This document shows positions 17,783 to 27,976 of a stretch of 64,000 nucleotides of DNA, one piece after another. The notes beneath the pieces were generated by a model. It was not told the origin of the DNA. It was given only the letters and a program-made list of their open reading frames with translations, and searched no databases. Both the position numbers and the translations under genes were made by a program. The number at the start of each line of letters is the position of its first letter. Position 1 is the first letter of the stretch. The stretch is from Brettanomyces bruxellensis (Eukaryota; Ascomycota; Pichiomycetes; Pichiales; Pichiaceae). The stretch is from positions 868,001 through 932,000 of the forward strand of contig NC_054686.1 in the NCBI RefSeq assembly GCF_011074885.1, in the 5' to 3' direction.

Positions 17783-20113
17783 TCAATTAGCGTCCAGTTC
17801 ATCGTCCTTCGTGCTATCATCAGATAAGCAAACATTGTCAAAATCTAGGTGACACTTTTCACAAAGAACTTCCATAATATCTTCCCAGTTTAAAATATTG
17901 ACTATTTCGGATCCAGAATCGTTACATGCTTCTTTTGTGTTAATCTCTATCAAGACACTTTGAATTCCAGCCGACTTAAAATTATCAAGGGCAGAATCCG
18001 AAAGTATGACCAACATAGTTTTGCCGATCTTCCACTTGTCAATTGCAGATTCAACAAGATTCATGATAGTTCTTTTGTCTTCATTCTTGCGATTTGAGTC
18101 CATAGCTTTAAGATTAGTTTGCATCCTGAGAATTTTCGCCTTGAGCTGGGCTGCATTATCCTCAAAATCTTTCTTCCCAAAATGTACCACATTTTCACAC
18201 ATACTATCCCATGTGGGAAGATCTATGGAAGAAAATATCGCAGCAGTATTTATGTTCAATATATCAAAGCAGCGGAAAATGTTCACAATAGATATAAATG
18301 ATTTTTTTGTTCGCATATCCATTTCATTTATCAGCACCACGATATTATCCGGTGTGTCATCATTATTAATCGCAGAAAATGTGTACTCATAAATATTTTT
18401 GTTTATTTTTGGGGAATTCCGGAGGGGAATTGTAGTTGGCACCTCATCCGTTTTCATTTTTTCCAAGATAGGTTTGAATTCATCCTCGGAGACAGTTGAT
18501 GTCAATAAATCTAACCCAAATAAAGCCTTGTTATTCTCAAGTGCGTTCCTCCATTTAGAAATGAGTCCAGGATAATCACTCTTTAAATTGACAGACAATA
18601 AATTTCTTTGGCCCCCTGAGATCGACAACTCAGAATCGGAAACAGCCTTTATGCGAATTAAAGGCGTGATCGGTTCTAAAGCGAACAAAGCTTTTCGAGG
18701 CTCCAAGAATACAAGCATATGTTTAAAAAAGTAGCAATACCATTGTAAAAAGTTCCTTTGATTCTCAAATCTAAAGGATATTTTGTCAAATAGACGAAGG
18801 GATCCAAAGGAGTCTAGGAGGCTTCGCGTTAAAATGAGATCTTCATTTAGTGAATTCACATCCTGATCTTCAACCATCGTGTTTAACTCTGTAATAAATT
18901 TCTTCCGGAGATCTTCAACATCATACATTAAGACCCAGTCAGGAGGTACCGGTAATATCTCTTCACGAAGCTTAGAATCCAATTTGAAAGATGTATTGGA
19001 GCCAGGAGAAGAATTTGATGATAAAGAATTCACAGATGATGCTACCATTGATGAAATTCCATCGCCAGCAACTTGAACAGGGCTATAGTCAATTTTTGCA
19101 CCTGTGGATTTCCCAAGAAGCTTCTGTAATAAATTGGTTTTGGGATAAAGTAAAATCTGTACTCCAAGCCTATCTTTGATCTCTGAGTCTCTGGGCACTG
19201 CAATTGTACCATTATTGCACTTCGGACACTTTGGATATGAATTATTTCGCATAACAGCCTCATCTATAGGTGAACTGGAGAGTGATGTATCAGTTGAGTC
19301 CTGCAAACTCATATTTTTTAATTCCATCTCGAGCAAAAGACATTGCTCATGAACTTGGTGTTCACAGGAAAGATCAATAACTTGCTCTTTTCCTTCAATG
19401 GAGAGTGTATCATAGAGAGGGAGCCCACAGAAAATGCATGCATCACCGTCTTTAGTCGTCTGGTGCCTTCTTTTGGGTTTTTCTTGATTTGGACCAATGT
19501 ATGGTGGAACAGAATTTGTCTGTGAAGACTCATTAAACAAAAATCTTGAATTTACCGCAGGCGTTTGTAACGTTTCATTATCTGTAATACTTCTTTCAGG
19601 AGATTTTGACATGTCTGATTCTGGGATAACATTTGGAAGAGAAGAATGCGGCTTATTTGGACGAATAACATGTACTTCAGGCATTGTATGTGTCTGTGCG
19701 GGTCCAGAAGTTTTGAACTTGCTCCTCAATTCAGCAAATTTCTTCCTTGTGTATCCATTTAACTTCGTACTCTTTATCTTCAGTGGAAAATGAGACTTGT
19801 CCTTCATGGATGAGGTAGCTTGAAAGTAGTGTGACCTGTTTCTTAGTGCCTTTTCAGACGGTTTTCTGGATGCATTTATAGTTGCAATTGCCCTTTCATG
19901 AAATCCACCTTTGGGCATCGGAATCAGGCTATCTTCCAATAAATTATGTGCACTATGCCGAATTCCGGTAAGTCTTGGTGGAACTTTTTTGGTTGTCTTT
20001 GTTGAACATTCCCTACCAAGTGTAGAACCCAACTGCTCGATGGTTGATGAATCAAGAAGACCATAAGATTTTAGTATGAGCTCTTCATTATACGGATTGG
20101 ATCCAGCACCCAT
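17783..20113 (-). CDS. STE5: Ste5-type pheromone MAPK scaffold
   Basis: A 776-residue protein with the Ste5 domain order. The N-terminus is basic and Ser-rich, with short amphipathic stretches that could bind membrane. A RING-H2-like zinc domain begins at about residue 225: CIFCGLPL, then LSCEHQVHEQCLL, then CPKCNNG. A PH-like region follows (about 390-530, around RLFDKISFRFENQRNFLQW and a Trp near its end in LISKWRNALEN). A von Willebrand A-like domain (about 570-740) contains NIVVLINEMDMRTKKSF. Ste5 tethers Ste11, Ste7 and Fus3 and binds Gbeta through its RING domain at the plasma membrane during mating. S. cerevisiae Ste5 is longer (917). Far1 shares RING and PH domains but lacks the VWA region, so Ste5 is preferred. 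Confidence 0.72.
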   Translation of the reverse strand: MGAGSNPYNEELILKSYGLLDSSTIEQLGSTLGRECSTKTTKKVPPRLTGIRHSAHNLLEDSLIPMPKGGFHERAIATINASRKPSEKALRNRSHYFQATSSMKDKSHFPLKIKSTKLNGYTRKKFAELRSKFKTSGPAQTHTMPEVHVIRPNKPHSSLPNVIPESDMSKSPERSITDNETLQTPAVNSRFLFNESSQTNSVPPYIGPNQEKPKRRHQTTKDGDACIFCGLPLYDTLSIEGKEQVIDLSCEHQVHEQCLLLEMELKNMSLQDSTDTSLSSSPIDEAVMRNNSYPKCPKCNNGTIAVPRDSEIKDRLGVQILLYPKTNLLQKLLGKSTGAKIDYSPVQVAGDGISSMVASSVNSLSSNSSPGSNTSFKLDSKLREEILPVPPDWVLMYDVEDLRKKFITELNTMVEDQDVNSLNEDLILTRSLLDSFGSLRLFDKISFRFENQRNFLQWYCYFFKHMLVFLEPRKALFALEPITPLIRIKAVSDSELSISGGQRNLLSVNLKSDYPGLISKWRNALENNKALFGLDLLTSTVSEDEFKPILEKMKTDEVPTTIPLRNSPKINKNIYEYTFSAINNDDTPDNIVVLINEMDMRTKKSFISIVNIFRCFDILNINTAAIFSSIDLPTWDSMCENVVHFGKKDFEDNAAQLKAKILRMQTNLKAMDSNRKNEDKRTIMNLVESAIDKWKIGKTMLVILSDSALDNFKSAGIQSVLIEINTKEACNDSGSEIVNILNWEDIMEVLCEKCHLDFDNVCLSDDSTKDDELDAN

Positions 20114-21059
20114 GGAGACTTTTTTTCCGTCGAGAATACGTGAACGAATTGTGAGATGTCGAGAAAGGATGAATTAAGGATGATAGTAACTCTTCAGTTA
20201 GATCGGATATCTGATATTTATCTTTCTTTTAAAATTTCGTCATACAGCCTGCCGAATCTAACAACTTTTCCTAATTTACTGATCACTTAAACTGTATGCC
20301 GACCGCTTAAACATCTACTTTAACCATATATTCAAATATAATCGACGCACGATAGCCCGCACATTTCCATATTTCTATTAGATAAGGATTTTTCAGTTAA
20401 TGTGAGCAGAAGTGTTTCAGATTTTATTTCTGGTTCATTTCCATTATTATTCTGAATGCTGGTTAGTGCATTATTTCTAGGTACCAATTAGTGCGGATTT
20501 GATCGGAAGGAGACCAAGACCTGGGGTTGGGGGCCAGGACAAAAAAGTACAAAATTAAAATTTTGAAATTTCTTATTAATCGGGTCAGGCTACCATGATG
20601 ATTGCTGGTGGTGACGTCATAAAAAAGTGAATTTCCGAAAAAGTGAACAGCCGGATAGCACAGTTACCGACTTTATATTGAGGATAAATCCTGTTGAATC
20701 CATTTCGGGGCGGACAAACGTTGTATTATCTTTTTTTTTTTAAATAAAAACTACTTCTTTTGAATTATGCTTTAATGTCGCCTGCTCAGTTAATACTAGT
20801 ACAAAATGCTAATCCCTTACATACAACTTTCTCAGAATGTATCGAGTGCCATTTGGTTATATTCGCATATGATGCGGGACATTTGCTAATTTTGAGCGTA
20901 CAAAACTTGAAAGTTACAGAAGGCGGTAACTATTAAGGTTCGGCGTGTCAAATTAAAGTGCACGATAACAATATACAGAATAATACTAGAAAAGGCAATA
21001 AGATCTATCTCTAAAACGGTGTTAATACTAAATTCGTTATAACATTTATTTAAGTGGCT
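20114..21059. promoter_or_regulatory. STE5-like upstream region and 3' side of the zinc-cluster gene
   Basis: The spacer contains one TGTTTCA at 20413-20419 (TGAAACA on the minus strand, the pheromone response element core), about 300 bases before the STE5-like ATG. One 7-mer in 0.9 kb is weak evidence. The remainder is AT-rich with a T10 run near 20730 and no gene. Confidence 0.4.
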
Positions 21060-24000
21060 TTATGCGAGCGAACTATTGGTGGACACCCGTTCAACATCAT
21101 ACTTATCATTAGAAATAACCGTGACGGTGGAATTACTATCTTGTCTTATAAATTCAGCCGGCTCACTCATTGCAGACTGACTGTCAACACTATTACGTTG
21201 CTGCTGGCCCGCTGCCGAGACATAACCAAAATTTAAAGGATTCTGAACGGCAAATGGATCATCGAGGTCGAAACCAAGAAGTGGATCCACGGTAAATGTT
21301 GCAACCGGTTGTTCTTGCTTGGATGATGTCTGCATGCTTGATGGGGGTGGATAAAACGGCTGTGTTGAATTATAATAGTCCATGTTGTAGTTTGACAACG
21401 GTACTTGGGGTTTAGAGGTTGCATAAAAGCTGTTGGCCGTCGTTCTTGAAGTATCAGGATTCTCGGTTTCTGAATCAGCGTTATTTTGAACTGACTGCTT
21501 TCCTTTAAAGTATGCCGTTTCCTTGGCTTCAGATGGGACTGCATTTAGTAATGAGTTTAGACTTAAGAGCGATCCAAAATGACCCTGCGATCCGCAAAGG
21601 TTGTTACCGATGGACATGGAATGGTCATTAGATGTTAGTGAGGGAACACCATGTGCCAACATACTTATTTCTTGTTGTTGCTGTTGTTGCTGTCGTTGTT
21701 GCTCTGATTGCCGCTCCATAATGCCTGGCTCTTGAATTACAGCATACTTGGACTGGTACGGGCTGTTCGAAACAAGATGATGCACAGTATTATCATATTG
21801 ACCATCACTAAGCACTTCCTCCTTCAGTTGGGAATTTTGCCTCTCTCTTTCCATGTGTGTCCGGAAGAACGTGTCGCACATATCATTAATATACTGAACT
21901 ATACGGATAACATTTGGCTTCCAGTTGGTCACACCGACACAGTCGAAAAGCTTCACCAAATGCTGCCTGATAATCCCAATATCACCGTAATAAGGACTCA
22001 ACTTAGCATACCCAAGGTGCATCAAAGTGTACATGACAATTAAGGTCTGGTAGAGGAAGACATAGAAGAACGGGTACATTCGTTGGAATGCAGGTCCCCC
22101 CTGCTTCTTAATAGTCAATTCCATCAAATCCTGGGTATGCTCAAGCACTCTGAGAATAGAATCAAGGCAGCTTTCAAGTGACTTCGTGTACTTGGCCATG
22201 AAGTGTTGGTTGAACTTGGCTCTGTTAGCATCTAACATTATCAAGTCACACAACGTGTCTCCATCCTCTAACACCATACACCACGGTTCCTCTTCACTAT
22301 GAAGAGGACATGGACGAAGAATCGTGAATCTAATGTCCAATGGACACTCGCTTAACAATTTGGCCACCTTCTTCTGCTGCAAAGTTCCTTGGAATTGTGG
22401 ATTAGTCAATGCTTGACGATCATCAGCAGAAGTAATGTTCTTCAGCTGCTTATTACTGTCATCACTAACCGGACTATCACCTGCTGGACTCTGGACAATA
22501 TTGCTTACACTTGTCCATTCAGCTTGATGGCCAATACGCCCCAATGCAAGCCTAGTACTTTGAGACTTATCAATTACTGGAAGTGTGATATAAGCAGCTT
22601 TTCCTGGCTGCCGGCTCTTCATGTTTCTCATTATTCTTGTGTCAATAAGGATTTTCTCGTAGATGAGAACCTCATTCACAAACATCTCATCTATTCCTAA
22701 GACGGTGTTTTCGTCGATTGGAAGTTTATAAGAGTCAATCAAAACACTGGTTGATTTTTTAACAAGATCTGCAAGTGCAATTTTATAGTTCAACCTAATC
22801 TCATAATTCTTCAAAAGAGGCTGGAAGTTGAATGTGACCGGGTTTGGCCTCCCGAGCACCGAACACAGTGTTGCGGATATGAAGTTGATAATGAGCCACA
22901 AAGAAGTTTTCGGGTTTCTTATGATAATATCGCCAGCCTTTTCACAGTGTGCCGATTTCAATGCCTTCACTATGGATTCATCATACACGTGGAGACCTAA
23001 TGAGTAAGCAGATCCGACCAGATGGAAAAGAAGATGCCAACTCTTTTCAATTTCGCCATTAAAGAACAAATCCTCGCACTCCAAAACATAGGCCCGCAAA
23101 CTAGTGGTTGTTTCCAACTGTATGCCTCTCTTCAAGTTTTTATATTGTTTGTAGAGAGACTCTCGGTTCTGCCGGTAGCTGAGACCATACTTGGTTAAAA
23201 GTGGATCACTTGGAGGAATCGATCTTAGTGACACGATCATGATCATGATGGCGAGCAAAAGTTGATCATCATCACCCCGGTTCCACACCTTGATCTCCTC
23301 ATACTTGTCAAATAGGTCTAGTATTGGCTTTGGTGAAATATAGTTCATGTAGTGAACTTTCAGATGGAAGAATTTCTTGATCAACCCAGTAATGGCCTCC
23401 ATATTTTCCTTTGCAGCGACTCTTCGTGCTTTAGCTGAGTTGATCTTAGGCTTCACAAGTTCAGGGAGGGTACGCTTTTGCTTTATTTGTCTTTTGACGC
23501 GCACAAAGTCATCAAATTCACTGATTTCATTTCGGCTCATGGATGATTTCATCATATACCTCGTTGAGTTCGGGCCATAATATATCGCAGATGAGTCTAT
23601 TTGCTGTGAATGCTGTTGATCCTTACAGTTTGTGGCCGACGACTTCGGATCATCGACATTCTCTTCATCATTTTCACACTCATCATCACTATTCTCGCTT
23701 ATCACATCATATTTCTCGTGTTCACTCATGAATTTCTTCATCTTTTTTCTCTGGCGTCTACCTCTGAGTCGGAGATCACGTATCTTCAGTCTTAAAATCT
23801 CGTTCTCCTTATACAATTTTGATATTGAATCTGTGTCACCCTCAATCTTGACTCTCTTCGAACTTTCAAGCTGATTGTTCTCGACATCGTGCTTATGAAT
23901 TTTCAGCATTTTTTCTTTGGCCCTTCCATCAGTGATTGTATTATCATTTGGTTTGTTGTCAGCAATATGATCAGGTTTACCACTTAAACAGTTTGGAGGT

Positions 24001-24182
24001 ATTCCGTCAACAACTAGTTGGCTCACCCCGAGTGATCGAAACTTTGATGGATACTCACATTTCTTGCTTTTCACCATGCATTGGTTGCAGGGAACCATCT
24101 TGTTGCACTTGATCTTTCTCCTCCTACATTCCGTGCAGCTGATTGGCATCATTGTGTGATGATACGAACAGCAAATTTCCAT
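21060..24182 (-). CDS. Zn2Cys6 fungal transcription factor
   Basis: The frame opens at a GTG at 24203 just after a stop; the first ATG is at 24182, giving 1040 residues, and a second possible start is 24152. Cysteines at about 16, 19, 26, 32, 35 and 42 form C-x2-C-x6-C-x5-C-x2-C-x6-C, with the basic RRRKIK typical of Gal4-type DNA-binding domains. A basic coiled-coil-like segment follows (about 125-150, NEILRLKIRDLRLRGRRQRK). The middle (about 260-560) has the helical fungal transcription-factor regulatory domain, including SLGLHVYDESIV and SVLGRPNPVTFNF. The C-terminal third is Asn/Gln/Ser-rich with a polyglutamine run, likely for activation. I do not recognise a specific ortholog. It is presumably nuclear; its targets are unknown. 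Confidence 0.82.
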   Translation of the reverse strand: MEICCSYHHTMMPISCTECRRRKIKCNKMVPCNQCMVKSKKCEYPSKFRSLGVSQLVVDGIPPNCLSGKPDHIADNKPNDNTITDGRAKEKMLKIHKHDVENNQLESSKRVKIEGDTDSISKLYKENEILRLKIRDLRLRGRRQRKKMKKFMSEHEKYDVISENSDDECENDEENVDDPKSSATNCKDQQHSQQIDSSAIYYGPNSTRYMMKSSMSRNEISEFDDFVRVKRQIKQKRTLPELVKPKINSAKARRVAAKENMEAITGLIKKFFHLKVHYMNYISPKPILDLFDKYEEIKVWNRGDDDQLLLAIMIMIVSLRSIPPSDPLLTKYGLSYRQNRESLYKQYKNLKRGIQLETTTSLRAYVLECEDLFFNGEIEKSWHLLFHLVGSAYSLGLHVYDESIVKALKSAHCEKAGDIIIRNPKTSLWLIINFISATLCSVLGRPNPVTFNFQPLLKNYEIRLNYKIALADLVKKSTSVLIDSYKLPIDENTVLGIDEMFVNEVLIYEKILIDTRIMRNMKSRQPGKAAYITLPVIDKSQSTRLALGRIGHQAEWTSVSNIVQSPAGDSPVSDDSNKQLKNITSADDRQALTNPQFQGTLQQKKVAKLLSECPLDIRFTILRPCPLHSEEEPWCMVLEDGDTLCDLIMLDANRAKFNQHFMAKYTKSLESCLDSILRVLEHTQDLMELTIKKQGGPAFQRMYPFFYVFLYQTLIVMYTLMHLGYAKLSPYYGDIGIIRQHLVKLFDCVGVTNWKPNVIRIVQYINDMCDTFFRTHMERERQNSQLKEEVLSDGQYDNTVHHLVSNSPYQSKYAVIQEPGIMERQSEQQRQQQQQQQEISMLAHGVPSLTSNDHSMSIGNNLCGSQGHFGSLLSLNSLLNAVPSEAKETAYFKGKQSVQNNADSETENPDTSRTTANSFYATSKPQVPLSNYNMDYYNSTQPFYPPPSSMQTSSKQEQPVATFTVDPLLGFDLDDPFAVQNPLNFGYVSAAGQQQRNSVDSQSAMSEPAEFIRQDSNSTVTVISNDKYDVERVSTNSSLA

Positions 24183-25483
24183 GAAATTGAAACAAGTATC
24201 CACTATATGTTAACGTTGGATGGATATTTAGGGAAAAATGAAAACGAAGGAACAGGCAACGAGACTGAATAACACTGGTATGTTCAAATTTCCAGTTCTT
24301 CTTTGCAATAAGTCGAAATCTTTGAAGGTGCAAGCAAATATACTGTAAAAGTGCAACAAGAACGCCCTTCTTTCACGGAAGAAAACGAACGGGCTTGTTA
24401 ATATGTTGATTCCACTTTGCTAGCATAACCATATTGGTCAGCGTGACGTTTCAAAAGAAAAAAAGCCAAACCCCTAAAAAATAAAGAAAAAATAGGAAAT
24501 ATGACCGGAGAAATCATAACATTGAGGCCGCTATTATTAATTCATGAATACGTTTTTTTTTTTGCGTCGCCATATGGTCGAATTTGGAATAAAATCAGTT
24601 CTCCTATTACGAGGCGCTAAAAAATTTGGAAGAAAAGAAGATGCGGGGTCCTGGAAAATTTAATTTTTTCAGACGATCAGGTGAAAGCATTATTTTAGTA
24701 CACGGCCAAAATGGTGGCAAGCACAAGAATAAATCAAGCAAAAGACTACATGGATTCCTAAAACATTTGCTTACTGCAGGAAAAATCACTGTAAGGACAT
24801 TTGTAATCATACTCCTAAAATGTTTACTGCCGAAACGTGCTGCTGTCCTGCATTAAGAGCCTTATTTCAACTTTCGCCGATTTTAAAATCACCGCCCCAC
24901 ATAAAGGAAAATCAATAAAGTATGAACCAATTACATTCGGAATTCTTGCTCACCTATTTTTCCCCACGGGGTAAAACAGGGAAAAATCACGGCATTGTCA
25001 ATAGCATTGAGCCTGGTAAATTTGCATTATCCATATTTACCCAGAGGACCAAAACAGCCCGAATTTTTTTTTTCATTCATTTCTAGCGGCGGTAAAACGG
25101 GAATCTTAATTTTCTCCTTGGCTAACCGAGCTGTGTGTAATTTAAGTCATTCAAAAGCTAGCAGCATTAACATACATCCTTTTTTTCCAGTTCGTCAATC
25201 TTTTTTTCGTTTGGTGTGTCAGAACTCACCAAGGATCTTTCACCAACAATTCGGAAGCGGTGAATTACCGGTTGAGCCGGTCATTCCTCCGAGATACTCC
25301 CACTAATTGGCTTCTATGCATCGGGAAAACTTGACTACCACGGCACTACTGGATTTTGTGATTCATAAATTACAATTCTATTCTATAATTCCTATAAATT
25401 TCCATAATAACCGATCCTCAACAGATTATATATGCAGGTGCCGTTAGAGTTCATATATACCGTCATTTATGTTGTGCTTCCAC
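24183..25483. other. Gene-free spacer upstream of the zinc-cluster gene
   Basis: About 1.3 kb. It includes the promoter of the zinc-cluster gene and, at the far end, the 3' side of the F-box-like gene. Short frames around 24626-24856 and 24995-25306 show no domain, no conserved-looking composition and no good start context. A T10 run lies near 24550. Confidence 0.4.
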
Positions 25484-26257
25484 TTATTGGTGCAGAGATG
25501 AGATACCCTCGAATAGATGCATGTTGTCGATGCGGAATTCCGAAAGCTTGAGCTTGTATCCATACACAACATCATAGTCATACGGACTTCTTGGTGGTAT
25601 TTCGCCCTCACTTTCGAGTGTATACTCCACATTGAACTTTCCCCCGCTTAGCGACAATGTCCCTTTCGGGTTTTTGTCTTCTTCATCGAGTACGATCGTC
25701 CCGTGCGTTTCCAAAGCAGGTGTAGATGCGTCGATAGACCTGGCGTACAAACTTAAATGGAGCTGAATGTACTTAACACCTTCAGATATTACCAAATGTA
25801 TAAAAGGCTGCTCTGATTCTACCTGATTATTGGTATTTGTTTTCTGTTCCCCTTTTTCTGCCTTGAATGTTTTGTCCGACAACACGTCACGTGTTCCTGT
25901 GAGCTGTAGCCCATATAGATATGAATCATGATACCTCACATTCCCTTTTTTATCATATTTTTGTAACACTTCTTGCGACTTCTTACCGATATTTCGGCTT
26001 CCAATTTCTGTGCAGCATTTGGTCTTATATAGTTCAGCCCTTATATTTTCCTGTTGCGGTGTGAAGACGCTGAGCTCAAACTGGTGATTAGAGAAGATAG
26101 ACTCGAGATTTTCCCTTATGGCACTGTCACAATATATTCTATAATTTTCGTTTATAGCCATAAACGATTTTAGAGATCCCACATCGCATCTTTTCAAAAC
26201 TTGGAACTGAAGCTCTGGTGGTAGTGATGAAAATATTTGTAGACCTCTCTGACTCAT
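25484..26257 (-). CDS. Orphan F-box-like protein
   Basis: The protein has 257 residues and an ATG at 26257. The N-terminus (FSSLPPELQFQVLKRCDVGS followed by LKSFMAINENYRIYCDS) has the LPxEL...IL...D-L--F/L pattern of an F-box, so it could bind Skp1 and act as a substrate adaptor of an SCF ubiquitin ligase. The remainder has alternating hydrophobic residues (PFIHLVISEGVKYIQLHLSL; GTLSLSGGKFNVEYTLES) suggesting a beta-rich C-terminal domain, but I recognise no repeat type. It is isolated in a gene-poor AT-rich stretch. The F-box call is by eye and could be wrong; the gene itself is likely real. Confidence 0.55.
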   Translation of the reverse strand: MSQRGLQIFSSLPPELQFQVLKRCDVGSLKSFMAINENYRIYCDSAIRENLESIFSNHQFELSVFTPQQENIRAELYKTKCCTEIGSRNIGKKSQEVLQKYDKKGNVRYHDSYLYGLQLTGTRDVLSDKTFKAEKGEQKTNTNNQVESEQPFIHLVISEGVKYIQLHLSLYARSIDASTPALETHGTIVLDEEDKNPKGTLSLSGGKFNVEYTLESEGEIPPRSPYDYDVVYGYKLKLSEFRIDNMHLFEGISSLHQ

Positions 26258-27976
26258 TTTCAGCGTTCTTTTTGTCCTTATAAATCTGTAAGAAAGAAGG
26301 TTATATCTGTCTTAGGAACGAATACCTTTTATATCTATAACAAAACCCATGAAATTCTATAAGTAAAAAAGATATTATTCAGGAACATATCTAACGCTTA
26401 AACAACTTTCGAAGGCAAGCTGATGTCCATAAGAACATGATGCCAGGTGGAAATGCTTCCATATATATTACTTCTCCTAGAAGGGAAATTTCGTAGATGT
26501 TCGGGTGCACAGATCATTAAAAAAATTTTTAATCATACAGAATTTTTCGCTTTCTTAGTATTTACACATTCATTTTATCCGGTTTAATCAGTGAACGTCC
26601 AAACATTTAACCTGAATATGACTCTATAAGCTAGATCCGCATTCTTATAACAAGATACCTTATAAAAAATGCTTTTTTCAAATATTTGCTCGTACCTTCT
26701 GAAGTATTTCGGTAATCATGTTTCTTTGCGATATTTCATCCCACCCGGAAAGAAGTCACTTGACTCTCAAGAAGAAATTGCTAAATTTCCGGTTTCCTAC
26801 GCGCGCGTATGCCATTCGAATTTAATCGGTACACTAAAACTAGTGTATGCACGGATGTGTAATTTTGCAGTAATGCTCCTACAAAACCTTGATCATTCAG
26901 CGGGACGGTCAGGTTATATTATAGTAGTGAAATATAAGAATTACGGAATACTTAGAAATGTTATGATAACATTGTAAACTTGAAAGCATTGATTTCAGAT
27001 TTATTATTTTTTCCTTAAATGACTTTTTTTGAGAAACCAGTGTCCCTACTCATCATATTGTTTAGCACTTGGCAAGAAATCAAAATAAGAATCCAAAAAT
27101 ATATGTCCAAGTTAGCTATATTTGAAGTTTTCTTTGCAAGATGCCGTTAAAGCAGACAACTTGTGATTATTGCCATATTAATTTAGAGCCATTAGAGAGA
27201 GTCTAATACCACTCGCCGTTTTACTTTAAATAATAAGGCATGATCATTGTTAGATGAACTTTGAAGATATATACTAGGGAGTTTTATAGAGTACCACTTC
27301 ATCATTTACATCTCTTACTCAATTTTTTTTATCCGGAGAACAGGTTAGTCAAAAATGACACATAACTGATATTTGCATGGACATTGAACCCCAAGAACTT
27401 GCATTTTCTTTTCGTCCTGTTTGGTTTTAATTTGGAACATATAATTTAAATAAATTGGAATATTTTAGTTAATTGGTTTAAGTGTGACGCCGATTACTTT
27501 ATGAAGTTTTTGTTATAACTAGTATTGAGTGTTTTTAAGACTCAAGAAAGGAAAAGTATAAAAGTAAGAAGAACTAAGTAAGAAAGTATAATGAACGGGA
27601 TAAAAAGGGGAAATGCACATGCTTAAATACCTTTGATCCTTATGAGTGAGATTTTCTTGGGCATAAACAAGGCAGGGCAGCCTCATGTAGACGCGACTGT
27701 CGACGCATCTATTACATAAATTGTATTGTATTAGTAATCTGGTTAAAAAAATTCCTAGTTGGGATTTCTTATTTTCAGGAGTATCGGTAATTATTCAAGC
27801 ATTAAAACTAAAACTCATGGTTAAAAAAAAAATAGATTGGTAGTTGCAATCAAAAGACTCTCCTTACAAAAGCATGTCTTAAATGTGATCATTTGAGCAT
27901 AGAATGTCCAATAAGGATTTATTGTGTTTATCTAGTGCCAGTTAGAATTTATTTTGCAGTAAAATATATAGAAAGC
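26258..27976. other. Gene-free AT-rich spacer
   Basis: About 1.7 kb between two outward-facing genes. Nothing with coding support. It contains TACGCGCGCG at 26798-26807, a rare CG-rich island in this AT-rich stretch, and an A9 run near 27822. Confidence 0.4.

Noticed and set aside
24995..25306. A 103-codon frame in the gap near 25 kb
   Set aside because: There is no recognisable domain, and it is interspersed with homopolymer T runs and has unremarkable composition.
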